From DATLGB01 sp963724135 (GTDB lineage: Bacteria > Actinomycetota > Thermoleophilia > Solirubrobacterales > Solirubrobacteraceae), in NCBI GenBank assembly GCA_963724135.1, contig CAVRTA010000006.1:1240001-1304000 (forward strand): a stretch of 64,000 nucleotides of DNA, in the 5' to 3' direction. The notes under the pieces are model-generated. The model was not told where the DNA came from and searched no databases. It was given only the letters and a program-made list of their open reading frames with translations. The first letter of the stretch is position 1. Each line of letters opens with the position of its first letter. Made by a program: the position numbers and the translations under genes. Shown here piece after piece: positions 15,757 to 23,006 of this stretch.

Positions 15757-16643
15757 CCGAGGCGCAGGGTGCAGCGGGACGGATCGCCGCTGTCGTAGCC
15801 CCTCAGCCACGCGCGCGCGCGCTGGCGCGGTGTGCCGTGGTGCTGCGGGTTGTTGATGTCGAAGTCGCCGACCGCGTACGCCGTGTTCACCGCCTCGGCG
15901 ACATCGTTGTCGTCGATGCGCCCGCGCTGGTACACCGCGTAGGCCCACGTGCCGGCCATGCAGTCGGCCTGCAGCTCGAACGGCGCCACCGTCGTCAGCC
16001 CCCGTCCTTGCGCGAACCAGCCCAGCTCCTGCTGGACGTTGTGCGCCCACTCGTGCGCGAGCGCGTACGCGACCCCGAAGTCCCCGAGGTTGTCGTAGAT
16101 CTGACGCCCGATCCCCTCGCCGAAGTAGATCGTGTCGTCGGCCGGGCAGTAGAACGCGGCCTGGTCGTCGGCGGCATTGCCGCAGCGCGTCGACATCCGC
16201 CTCCCCGCACTGACGAACTCGTAGCGGACGCGCGGACGCTGGATGTCGTTCGCGCGGAAGGTCCGCTTCCAGTAGCGCCCGACGTTGCGCATCGTCGCGA
16301 ACGTGAAGCCGCCGAAGGTGTCGGCGGCACGCAGCGACGGCACCGGCGTGTCCTCGTCGGCGCGCGGGAACACGCCCTCGATCCTCGCCAGGACCTCGTT
16401 CACCCGCGACGCGACGTCCTCGCGCACCTCGTTGAACTTCGCCTCGATCTTCGCGCCCTCGCGCTTGGCGGCCGCGATGCCCTCCCTGGCCTTCTCCTTC
16501 GCCGCCTCAACGCCCTCCTTCGCCTTCTTCTTGACGTCCTCGACGGCCTGCTTGCCCTTCTCCTTGGCGTCGTCGAGTTCGCCGCAGGCGGTCAGGTTCA
16601 GCGAGACGGCGAGGACCAGCACCAGTCCGAGTCGCGCGAGCAC
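15753..16643 (-). CDS. Neutral zinc metallopeptidase lipoprotein (YpfJ-like)
   Basis: This 296-residue protein has a lipoprotein signal with lipobox LTAC (Cys near 20). A 90-residue Lys/Glu/Ala helical region with 11-residue-like repeats (EKGKQAVEDVKKKAKEG and following) comes next, then a neutral zinc metallopeptidase domain. The HEWAH motif is at residues 197-201 and the distal ELQADCMAGTWA glutamate completes the site. Cysteines in the domain may form disulfides. It should sit on the outer face of the membrane; its substrate is unknown. The LEA-like helical insert between anchor and enzyme is not standard for the family. Confidence 0.85.
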   Translation of the reverse strand: MLARLGLVLVLAVSLNLTACGELDDAKEKGKQAVEDVKKKAKEGVEAAKEKAREGIAAAKREGAKIEAKFNEVREDVASRVNEVLARIEGVFPRADEDTPVPSLRAADTFGGFTFATMRNVGRYWKRTFRANDIQRPRVRYEFVSAGRRMSTRCGNAADDQAAFYCPADDTIYFGEGIGRQIYDNLGDFGVAYALAHEWAHNVQQELGWFAQGRGLTTVAPFELQADCMAGTWAYAVYQRGRIDDNDVAEAVNTAYAVGDFDINNPQHHGTPRQRARAWLRGYDSGDPSRCTLRLG

Positions 16644-16652
16644 ACGCGGAAC

Positions 16653-16919
16653 CTACCTCCTGCGCAAGCGCGGGCGGTGAATCCGTCGGAGCTGATGTCG
16701 CCGGTCGTAGAGCTCCCGCATCAGCGCCGGCGCATCGAGCTTGACGACGAGTTCGCGCAGCTCGCGCTGCTCGCGCCGGTTCAGGTTCCTTGGGTTCCCC
16801 TTCGACTGAGCCAGCAGCGCCCGCAGCCGCCTCCTCTCGAACGGGGTCAGGTTCTGCCAGTGCCGCGCCAGCACCTGCCACACCGGCTCCGGCGGCTCCC
16901 GTCTGACGATCGCGCTCAC
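16653..16919 (-). CDS. Small basic helical hypothetical protein
   Basis: This 88-residue Arg/Leu/Glu-rich protein is mostly alpha helical (NLTPFERRRLRALLAQSKGN, NRREQRELRELV) and ends in a cluster of arginines. GTG at 16919 is chosen as start; upstream codons would run toward the tRNA-Sec gene on the other strand. Similar short proteins are common in Solirubrobacterales-type genomes, but I do not recognise a named family. RNA or DNA binding is possible from charge only. Confidence 0.55.
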   Translation of the reverse strand: MSAIVRREPPEPVWQVLARHWQNLTPFERRRLRALLAQSKGNPRNLNRREQRELRELVVKLDAPALMRELYDRRHQLRRIHRPRLRRR

Positions 16920-16964
16920 GGCCCTCCCTCTACCCGCTCGGCGGACGCCGTAGCGTGCCGACGC

Positions 16965-17056
16965 GGAGCGGCTGGGGCCGGTGCCCCATCCGGTCTTCAA
17001 AACCGGCAGGCCGGGGCGATCCCTCGGTTGGATGGTTCGACTCCATCGCCGCTCCG
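16965..17056 (+). tRNA. selC: tRNA-Sec (UCA anticodon)
   Basis: The 92-base gene has an eight-pair acceptor stem (GGAGCGGC 16965-16972 with GCCGCTCC 17048-17055) and discriminator G. It has an extended six-pair D stem (TGGGGC/GCCCCA) with a four-base loop. The anticodon arm is CCGGT-CTTCAAA-ACCGG with anticodon TCA at 16997-16999. A long variable arm follows, then a T arm (GATGG-TTCGACT-CCATC). Long acceptor, long D stem and UCA anticodon are diagnostic for selenocysteine tRNA. A -10-like TAGCGT lies at 16951-16956. No selA, selB or selD is in the window. Confidence 0.95.
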
Positions 17057-17262
17057 TCGATTCGGATCTCATCGCTGGCCGCGGACCGCGCCGTCTTCTC
17101 AGCGCTGGCGAGTTTGGCCCCCTATAGGAGGCCTAACTCATCAGGGGCGGTTGGGCCGGCCCTCGCCCGCGCAGTCGGCTTCGGGCTCAGCCGCTGATCC
17201 GCCGCGCGGAGGGTGCAGCGCGAAGCGCAGCAACGCGCTTTCGGCTAGGCGGTGCTCCTCCG
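17057..17262. other. Gene-free stretch after tRNA-Sec
   Basis: No convincing gene is seen in these 206 bases. CCTATAGG sits inside GGCCCCCTATAGGAGGCC (17113-17131), followed by a GGGGC that can pair back to the first GCCCC. The stretch may serve as terminator for both flanking units. A similar ACCCC-GTATA-GGGG symmetry occurs at 33861. Confidence 0.4.
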
Positions 17263-18027
17263 TCACCGGCTCATCCGCCGCAGCCCGACGAGGACGAGCG
17301 CGCCGAGCACGAACAGCATGCCCGCCAGCGCGAGGAGTCCCGGCCAGGTGTGGGCAAGGCTGGGGTCGATGGAGGCGACCGTCGCCTGGCGGCACAGCTC
17401 GAGCACCTGCGTGACGGGGTTGAGGTGCGCGACGTCGGCGAGCCAGCCGCGCAGCAGGACCTCCGGGGTGTAGGCGGTGGAGAGGAAGACGGCGAGGAAG
17501 ACGCCCTGCTGCATCAGCGGGCCCGCCTGCTGGGTGCGGAAGGCGAGCGCCATGCAGACGCCCCAGAGGCCGGCGGCGGCGCAGAAGCCGGCCGCGCCGG
17601 CGTACAGCGCCAGCAGGCCGGGGACGCCGCCCGTGAGGTCGGCCCCGATGGCCAGGCCGACGACCAGGACGACGGTGGTCGGGACCATTGCGCGCGTGAC
17701 CGCGGCGAGGATCGGGCCGACGATCAGGACCGGGCGGGGGACCGGGGAGACGAGCAGCCGGTCGAACCAGCCCTGCTCGATGTCGCGCGCGAGGTTGACG
17801 CCGGCGGCGGCGCCGGCGAAGCCGGCCCCCTGGAGGCATGACAGGGGCACGATCCAGGACAGGTAGGAGTCGGTCGGGAAGCCCTCGAGGTCGGTGAGCC
17901 GGCCGAACTGGCCGCTCATCCCGAGCAGGAAGATCAGCGGCGCGATGGTCGCGGGCAAGAGCGCCCCGCGCACGCGCGTGACCTCGTTGATCGAGCGCCG
18001 CCAGAGCGCGAGGGTGACGGCGGTCAT
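17263..18027 (-). CDS. ABC-2 type permease (exporter cassette 1)
   Basis: This 254-residue membrane subunit of a drug/polymer-type ABC exporter has six hydrophobic helices. It carries the ABC-2 signature region (GAGFAGAAAGVNLARDIEQGWFDRLLVSPVPRP is the coupling-helix segment) and the late LNPVTQVLELCRQ motif. It is the last gene of a three-gene operon (ATPase, permease, permease) with ATGA overlaps, so two different permease subunits likely pair in one transporter. The substrate is unknown. Confidence 0.85.
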   Translation of the reverse strand: MTAVTLALWRRSINEVTRVRGALLPATIAPLIFLLGMSGQFGRLTDLEGFPTDSYLSWIVPLSCLQGAGFAGAAAGVNLARDIEQGWFDRLLVSPVPRPVLIVGPILAAVTRAMVPTTVVLVVGLAIGADLTGGVPGLLALYAGAAGFCAAAGLWGVCMALAFRTQQAGPLMQQGVFLAVFLSTAYTPEVLLRGWLADVAHLNPVTQVLELCRQATVASIDPSLAHTWPGLLALAGMLFVLGALVLVGLRRMSR

Positions 18028-18800
18028 GTGCGCCGCAGCCTCTCCTCGAGCGCGAAGGTCGCGAGCGCGGTGGTGGTGACCACGAGCGCGCCGGCCGCGA
18101 GCAGCGCGAGCCATGGGTCGCCGAGGGCGGCGTCCGAGCGCAGCAGGCCGCGCACGCCCTCGACCACGTAGGTGAGCGGGTTGTACTCGGCGATGTCGTG
18201 CAGGACCGGCGTGAGCAGGCCGCGCGGGAAGAACGCGGGCGCGGTGAACAGCAGCACGAAGACGAACGGGAAGATGCTCTGCATCAGCGACATCGAGCCG
18301 GTGCGCAGCGCGATCGCCGCGGCGATGCCGCCGATGCCGGCCGCGGTCAGGGCGGCGAGGCCCACCGCTCCCGCCACGGCGATCAAACCGCCGGGATAGC
18401 GCGCGCCGAACGCGTAGGCGACCGCGAAGAAGATCACCGCCTGCAGGACGCCGAGCACGATCGTGCCCGCCAGGCGCCCGAGCACGAGCGCCGACCGCGG
18501 CACGGGCGCGGCGAGCAGCCGGTCGAAGAAGCCCGACTCGATGTCGCCGGCGAGGGCGATCCCCGTCGTCAGGCCCGCCAGCAGCGCGCCCTGGATCACG
18601 GTCCCGGCGACGATGAAGGAGAGGTAGGACTCGACGGTGGGAAACCCGGGCAGCTCGCGCGCGACGCCGGTGCCGCTGGTGATCACCGCCATCAGCATCA
18701 GCGGCAGCACGAAGCTCGGCATGACCAGCTGCGCACGGCGGAACTGGAGGCTCACGGCCCGCCGCGCGAGCGCGGCGAGCACGCGGGCGAACTCACCCAT
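18024..18800 (-). CDS. ABC-2 type permease (exporter cassette 1)
   Basis: This 258-residue membrane subunit has the ABC-2 architecture: six helices, coupling helix GDIESGFFDRLLAAPVPRSA, and YNPLTYVVEGVRGLLRS near the C-terminus. It is a paralogue of the downstream permease, and the ATPase gene overlaps its start by eight bases. With the ATPase it forms a DrrAB-like exporter. The start is ATG 18800 (MGEFARVLAAL). Confidence 0.87.
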   Translation of the reverse strand: MGEFARVLAALARRAVSLQFRRAQLVMPSFVLPLMLMAVITSGTGVARELPGFPTVESYLSFIVAGTVIQGALLAGLTTGIALAGDIESGFFDRLLAAPVPRSALVLGRLAGTIVLGVLQAVIFFAVAYAFGARYPGGLIAVAGAVGLAALTAAGIGGIAAAIALRTGSMSLMQSIFPFVFVLLFTAPAFFPRGLLTPVLHDIAEYNPLTYVVEGVRGLLRSDAALGDPWLALLAAGALVVTTTALATFALEERLRRT

Positions 18801-19761
18801 CGGCGAGCTCGTCCCCCTCGAGATGCGAGCCGGTGACGGCGAGGAAGACGTCGTCGAGCGTCGGGTGCTCGATCTCGATCGACTCGACCTCGATGCCCGC
18901 CTCGTCGAGCACGCGCACGACCGGCACGAGCGACCGGTTGCCGTCGGGCGCGGGCAGGGCGACGCGGGTCGGCTGGCCCGCATCGGGCGGCTCGATCTCG
19001 CCCAGGCCCGCCAGCACCTCCCGTGCGCGGCCGGCGGTCTCCGGCTCGGTGACCTCGATGTGGACGGTCGGGCGGCCGACGCGCTCCTTGAGGTCGGCCG
19101 GCGTCCCCTCGGCGACGAGGCGGCCGCGCGCGATGATCCCGACGCGGTCGGCGAGCTGCTCGGCCTCCTCGAGGTACTGCGTGGTGAGAAAGAGCGTGGT
19201 GCCCTCGTCGTTGAGCGCGCGCACCTCCCGCCACAGCGCGGTGCGGCTGGTGATGTCGAGACCCGTGGTCGGCTCGTCGAGGAACAGGACGTCGGGGCGG
19301 TGCACGAGCGCCATCGCGAGATCGAGCCGGCGCCGCATGCCGCCGCTGTAGCCGCCGACGCGGCGGTCGGCGGCCTCGACCAGGCCGACGCGCCGTAGCA
19401 ACGTCGTCGCGCGCTCGCGCGCGGCGGCGGACCTCAGGCCGTGCAGCGCGCCCTGCATGTGCAGCAGCTCGCGGCCGGTCATCAGCGGGTCGATCGCCGC
19501 CTCCTGGAGCGCGACGCCGATCGCGCGCCGGACCTTGTCGGCCTGGTGCACGACGTCGTGGCCGGCGACGCGCGCCTCTCCCGCCGTGGGTCGCAGCAGC
19601 GTCGTGAGGATGCGCACCGTCGTCGTCTTGCCGGCGCCGTTGGGGCCGAGGAAGCCGTAGATCTCGCCGGGCGCCACCTCGAGGTCGAGCCCGTCGATGG
19701 CGCGGATGCCACCCTTGAACTCGCGGACGAGCCCGCTGACTGAGACCGCTGGGGAGCTCAC
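18793..19761 (-). CDS. ABC transporter ATP-binding protein, DrrA type
   Basis: This 322-residue ATPase of exporter cassette 1 has Walker A GPNGAGKTTT, signature YSGGMRRRLD, Walker B VLFLDEPTTGLD and the switch region FLTTQYLEEAEQLADRV. The C-terminal 90 residues end in the DrrA-like HPTLDDVFLAVTG motif. GTG at 19761 follows a TAGGCT -10 by seven bases, so the mRNA is probably leaderless. Antibiotic or lipid export is the usual role of this subfamily. It lies divergent to the secreted propeller gene. Confidence 0.92.
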   Translation of the reverse strand: MSSPAVSVSGLVREFKGGIRAIDGLDLEVAPGEIYGFLGPNGAGKTTTVRILTTLLRPTAGEARVAGHDVVHQADKVRRAIGVALQEAAIDPLMTGRELLHMQGALHGLRSAAARERATTLLRRVGLVEAADRRVGGYSGGMRRRLDLAMALVHRPDVLFLDEPTTGLDITSRTALWREVRALNDEGTTLFLTTQYLEEAEQLADRVGIIARGRLVAEGTPADLKERVGRPTVHIEVTEPETAGRAREVLAGLGEIEPPDAGQPTRVALPAPDGNRSLVPVVRVLDEAGIEVESIEIEHPTLDDVFLAVTGSHLEGDELADG

Positions 19762-19807
19762 GCCCGGGAGCCTACGTTGCCGAGCCGCCCCTACTGTGAG
19801 CCTCACC
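19762..19807. promoter_or_regulatory. Divergent promoter region with two leaderless-type -10 elements
   Basis: On the minus strand TAGGCT (19774-19769) precedes GTG 19761 by seven bases. On the plus strand TACTGT (19792-19797) precedes GTG 19808 by ten bases. Neither start has a Shine-Dalgarno sequence. Confidence 0.45.
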
Positions 19808-21421
19808 GTGACACGACTGCTCAGCGCTCTCGCCGTGCTCCTGGTGTGGGTCGTTCCCGCGGGCGCGAGCGCGGCCGAGCCGGCCTCGACTCCGAAGGCG
19901 ACGTGCGGGCCCGGCTCGCTCCCCGAGCCCGGGCTCCAGGGCCGGGTGGCCAAGGAGGACGTGGACGCCGGCGAGGTCGCCGACGGCTACCGCTGCAACA
20001 TGACTGTGGTCGGGCGCTCGGGGGAGACGGGCGGCTTCAAGGTGCTGCGCTACGTCGACAAGGCCGGACGCGAGTGCGCGTACTACGACACCACGCTGCT
20101 GTTCCCGACCAACACGTTCAACCTCAGCCTGCAGCCGACGGGAGTCGCGGTGCTCGACATGAGCAACCCGGCCGACCCCGTGCGGACGACGACGCTGGCG
20201 ACGCCTGCGATGCAGACGCCGCACGAGTCGGTGAACATCTCGACCAGACGCGGGATCCTCGCGGCGGTGGCGGGCAACCCCGGCGCCGCGCCCGGCGCCG
20301 TCGACGTCTACGACATCAGCGAGGACTGCCGCCAACCGGTGCTCAAGTCGAGCGCGCCCGTCGGCTTCATAGGGCACGAGAGCGGGATGGCGCCGGACGG
20401 AAACACCTTCTACGCGACGTCGATCGGCACCGGCCACACGACGCCCGTCGACATCAGCGACCCGAGCGTGCCCAGGACGCTCGGCGTCTACGAGTACAAC
20501 TCGCACGGGATGACCGTCTCCGACGACGGCATGCGCGGCTACCTGGCGTCGGGTGACGGGCTCGTGATCGTGGACCTGACGGAGATCCAGCAGCGCCGGG
20601 CCAACCCTCAGATGCCGGAGATCAGCCGGCTCGAGTGGCCGAGCATGACCATCCCCCAGGTCGCGCATCCCGTGACGATCAAGGGCACGCCCTACCTCGT
20701 CGAGGTCGACGAGTACTCCGCCGACGAGGACGGCGTCACCGCCCACGGCCCGAGGGTCGGGGCGGCACGCATCATCGACATCTCCGACGAGAAGCGACCG
20801 AAGGTGGTCTCCGACGTCCGGCTCGAGGTCCACCAGGCCGAGCATCGCGACGCGATCGCGGGCGACTACGGCGCGCAGAACCCCACCCAGGGCTACGCCG
20901 CGCACTACTGCAACGTGCCCACGCGGGTCGACCCGAAGATCATGGCGTGCTCGATGATCCTGTCGGGCCTGCGCGTGTTCGACATCCGCAACCCGCACCG
21001 TCCGCGCGAGATCGCCTACTTCGTCGCGCCACCCGACAACGTCTCGCTGACCGGCGGGCCGGTGATCGACGAGCAGGCCAACTGGGCGATGTCCCAGCCG
21101 GCGTTCGTCGCGGATCGAAACGAGATCTGGTACTCCGACGGCACCAGCGGCTTCTGGGTGCTCAAGCTCGCGCCGGGCCTGCTGCCCGCGCGCTGCGGCA
21201 AGGCCAGGCTGCGTCTCCCGCGCGTCAAGGGCGGGCGCATCGTCCGCGCGATCGCGCGCAGCGGCGGGCGGCGCCTCGCCGCGCGCAAGGGCCGGCGGCT
21301 GCGCAGCCTGCGCGTGCGGCGCACCACACGCGCCCGGACCGTGAGGGTCCGCCTCCACGTCCGCACCCGCGCCGGCAAGCTGCGCAGGCTCACGGTCAAG
21401 CGCCGCGTCGCCGCCTGCTAG
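19808..21421 (+). CDS. Secreted LVIVD-type beta-propeller protein with basic tail
   Basis: This 537-residue exported protein has a signal peptide (TRLLSALAVLLVWVVPAGASA) followed by a propeller built from short repeats of the LVIVD kind (GVAVLDMSNPADPVRTTTL, DVYDISEDCR, VDISDPSVPRTLGVYEY, GLVIVDLTEIQ, LRVFDIRNPHRPREIAYF). Eight or so cysteines could form disulfides outside the cell. The last 85 residues are extremely Arg/Lys rich with beta-like spacing, a tail seen on several other exported proteins in this window. It may bind cell-wall polyanions; that is inference. Its stop overlaps the convergent ClpN-HTH gene by four bases. Confidence 0.8.
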   Translation: MTRLLSALAVLLVWVVPAGASAAEPASTPKATCGPGSLPEPGLQGRVAKEDVDAGEVADGYRCNMTVVGRSGETGGFKVLRYVDKAGRECAYYDTTLLFPTNTFNLSLQPTGVAVLDMSNPADPVRTTTLATPAMQTPHESVNISTRRGILAAVAGNPGAAPGAVDVYDISEDCRQPVLKSSAPVGFIGHESGMAPDGNTFYATSIGTGHTTPVDISDPSVPRTLGVYEYNSHGMTVSDDGMRGYLASGDGLVIVDLTEIQQRRANPQMPEISRLEWPSMTIPQVAHPVTIKGTPYLVEVDEYSADEDGVTAHGPRVGAARIIDISDEKRPKVVSDVRLEVHQAEHRDAIAGDYGAQNPTQGYAAHYCNVPTRVDPKIMACSMILSGLRVFDIRNPHRPREIAYFVAPPDNVSLTGGPVIDEQANWAMSQPAFVADRNEIWYSDGTSGFWVLKLAPGLLPARCGKARLRLPRVKGGRIVRAIARSGGRRLAARKGRRLRSLRVRRTTRARTVRVRLHVRTRAGKLRRLTVKRRVAAC

Positions 21422-22095
21422 GCGATCGACGCGGTCATGTTCGCCGGTGGGACGCCGAGCGCCTCCAGGGTCCGGGCGGCTCCGCCCTCGGGATTGCGCA
21501 GCAGGGCCAGCAGGAGGTGCTCCGGCGCGATGAAGCCGTCGCCGCGCTCGACCGCCTCGCGCAGCGTGCCCTCGAGGACCTCGCGCGCGTTGGCGGTGAA
21601 GGTGGGCGTGCCGTTGCCGTTGGCCTGCTCGCTGGCCACGGTCGGCTGCAGCGCGCTGCGCAGCCGGTCCGCGTCGAGGCCGGAGGCGCGCAGGGCGTAG
21701 GCCACGGCCGGCGACGGGTTGCGCGCCAGCGCGACCAGCAGGTGCTCGGTGCCCACGCGCGGCGCGCCCTTGGCGATCGCCTCCTCGCGCGCGAGCCGCA
21801 CCGTCTCGCGGGCGTCCCCGGTGACCAGGATCCGCTCGACCTGGGCGTGCTCGGTGGCGGTCCGCGGGACGGGCGTGACGTCGCGGAAGCGGCGATGGGC
21901 GGCCTGGCGGCTGATGCCCAGCGCGGCGCCGATCTGGGCCCAGCCGGCGCCCTCCCCGAGCATGCGGGCGACCGCCTGCTGCTCGAGCGTCCGCAGCCGC
22001 CCGCGCAGCTCCGTGACCGCCTCCAGGGCGTCGCCGGCGTCGTCGGCGTTGGCGCGGCGGCATAGCTCCGCCATCGGCGTCAGCTGTTCCGACAT
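21418..22095 (-). CDS. HTH protein with two Clp N-domain repeats, no ATPase
   Basis: This 225-residue protein begins with a helix-turn-helix (GWAQIGAALGISRQAAHRRF, about 42-61). Two Clp N-terminal domain repeats follow: EAIAKGAPRVGTEHLLVALA in the first and EAVERGDGFIAPEHLLLALL in the second. There is no AAA+ module. Clp N-domains bind substrate or adaptor proteins, so it may sense a protein or peptide and act as regulator. It is divergent from the peptide operon with palindromes between, which makes it the obvious candidate regulator. ATG 22095 is preferred; an in-frame TTG at 22116 would lie inside a palindrome. Confidence 0.8.
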   Translation of the reverse strand: MSEQLTPMAELCRRANADDAGDALEAVTELRGRLRTLEQQAVARMLGEGAGWAQIGAALGISRQAAHRRFRDVTPVPRTATEHAQVERILVTGDARETVRLAREEAIAKGAPRVGTEHLLVALARNPSPAVAYALRASGLDADRLRSALQPTVASEQANGNGTPTFTANAREVLEGTLREAVERGDGFIAPEHLLLALLRNPEGGAARTLEALGVPPANMTASIA

Positions 22096-22111
22096 GCGGG
22101 TGCTGCTTCCC

Positions 22112-22164
22112 GTCAACGGAGGTTGACATTCCTGTCGCGCCGGTTTTCCGAACGGGCAAACCGG
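22112..22164. promoter_or_regulatory. Divergent control region of the peptide operon with two palindromes
   Basis: GTCAAC-GGAG-GTTGAC (22112-22127) is a perfect palindrome whose right arm supplies a consensus -35 TTGACA (22123-22128) for the peptide operon. CCGGTTT (22140-22146) and AAACCGG (22158-22164) form a second perfect inverted repeat over the expected -10 region. Both are suitable operator sites. A binding factor such as the divergent ClpN-HTH protein is inferred. Confidence 0.55.
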
Positions 22165-22178
22165 GTCAGAAGGGCCGC

Positions 22179-22382
22179 ATGCGCCGCGTGATCCGCAAGG
22201 TGATCCGCAAGTCGGAGGGCGGGATCGATCTCGCGGCCGACGTGAATGCCGTCATCGCCGTCAACCGCGGCGAGGGACAGCACACGGAGGTGCGGAGCAC
22301 GCAGCGCGCGGAACAACCCGGCACCGGAGGCCCGGAGCCGGATCCCAACCACGAAGCAGGTCCCACGAAGGAGGCACGATGA
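22179..22382 (+). CDS. Small peptide gene 1 of the peptide/M50 operon
   Basis: This 67-residue protein has a basic start (RRVIRKVIRK), then GIDLAADVNAVIAVNRGEG, then a hydrophilic Gly/Pro/Glu-rich end. The Ala/Asn/Val-rich centre resembles the core of the next three peptides, although the leader differs. AGAAGGG four bases before ATG 22179 is a good ribosome binding site. Its stop overlaps the next start as ATGA. It has no cysteine and no obvious signal peptide. Precursor peptide, chaperone or immunity partner are all possible. Confidence 0.65.
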   Translation: MRRVIRKVIRKSEGGIDLAADVNAVIAVNRGEGQHTEVRSTQRAEQPGTGGPEPDPNHEAGPTKEAR

Positions 22383-22588
22383 CCGAAGAGTCCACCCACA
22401 GGCCGCTGAGCCGCGAGGAGCTCGAGCAGCTCGCCGGCGAGCAGCTGCCCGAGCGCGCCGCCATGTCACTGGTCAACGCCAACGTCGCGATCCCGATCAA
22501 CGCGGCGGTCGCCGCCAACGTCCTCTCGGACGGAGCGATCGCCTACGCGGACGCCGCGCAGGAGACCCCGATCGACCAGAGCAACTGA
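22379..22588 (+). CDS. Putative precursor peptide A (LPERAAMSL leader family)
   Basis: This 69-residue paralogue of the next two proteins has a charged leader (PLSREELEQLAGEQLPERAA), then MSLVNANVAIPINAAVAANV, then an acidic Gln-containing end closing with IDQSN. The strong Shine-Dalgarno GAAGGAGG (22367-22374) and the ATGA overlap support the start. The constant leader and variable Ala/Asn/Val-rich core are what a ribosomally made, processed peptide would show. It has no Cys, few Ser/Thr and no Trp, which argues against lanthipeptide-type crosslinks. Confidence 0.75.
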   Translation: MTEESTHRPLSREELEQLAGEQLPERAAMSLVNANVAIPINAAVAANVLSDGAIAYADAAQETPIDQSN

Positions 22589-22589
22589 C

Positions 22590-22790
22590 ATGAGCGACTA
22601 CAAGCCACTCACCCGCGAGGACCTCACCGAGCTGGCCGGCGAGGAGCTGCCCGAGCGCGCCGCCATGTCGCTCGTCAACGCCAACGTCGCCGCGCCGGTG
22701 AACCTCGCCGCCGCGCTCAACGTGGCGTCGGACAACTCCGTCGCGTACGCAAGCGCGACGCAGGACGTGACCATCGACCAGGACAACTAG
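22590..22790 (+). CDS. Putative precursor peptide B (LPERAAMSL leader family)
   Basis: This 66-residue peptide starts one base after the previous stop. The leader MSDYKPLTREDLTELAGEEL is identical to that of peptide C, and LPERAAMSL and NANVAAPVN are shared with both siblings. The core diverges (LAAALNVASDNSVAYASATQ). Near-identity of leader and coding strand with peptide C points to recent duplication. Its stop codon is part of the Shine-Dalgarno of peptide C. Confidence 0.78.
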   Translation: MSDYKPLTREDLTELAGEELPERAAMSLVNANVAAPVNLAAALNVASDNSVAYASATQDVTIDQDN

Positions 22791-22800
22791 GAGAACACCA

Positions 22801-23001
22801 ATGTCTGATTACAAGCCCCTTACGCGCGAGGACCTCACCGAGCTGGCCGGCGAGGAGCTGCCCGAGCGCGCCGCCATGTCACTGATCAACGCCAACGTCG
22901 CCGCGCCGGTCAACGCCGCGGTGGCGCTCAACGCGCTGTCGGACAACTCGGTGGCCGTCGCCGAGGCGACGCAGACCGCCGACATCGATCAGAGCAACTG
23001 A
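22801..23001 (+). CDS. Putative precursor peptide C (LPERAAMSL leader family)
   Basis: This 66-residue sibling of peptide B has an ATG seven bases after AGGAG (22789-22793). The core reads AAVALNALSDNSVAVAEATQ and the end IDQSN. Across the three peptides the pattern LPERAAMSL-[VI]-NANVA-x-P-[VI]-N is invariant, while positions after it vary. Alternating Ala/Val/Asn is compatible with beta-strand or amyloid-like assembly after cleavage; that is a hypothesis. The metalloprotease gene follows after five bases. Confidence 0.78.
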   Translation: MSDYKPLTREDLTELAGEELPERAAMSLINANVAAPVNAAVALNALSDNSVAVAEATQTADIDQSN

Positions 23002-23006
23002 GGTCG

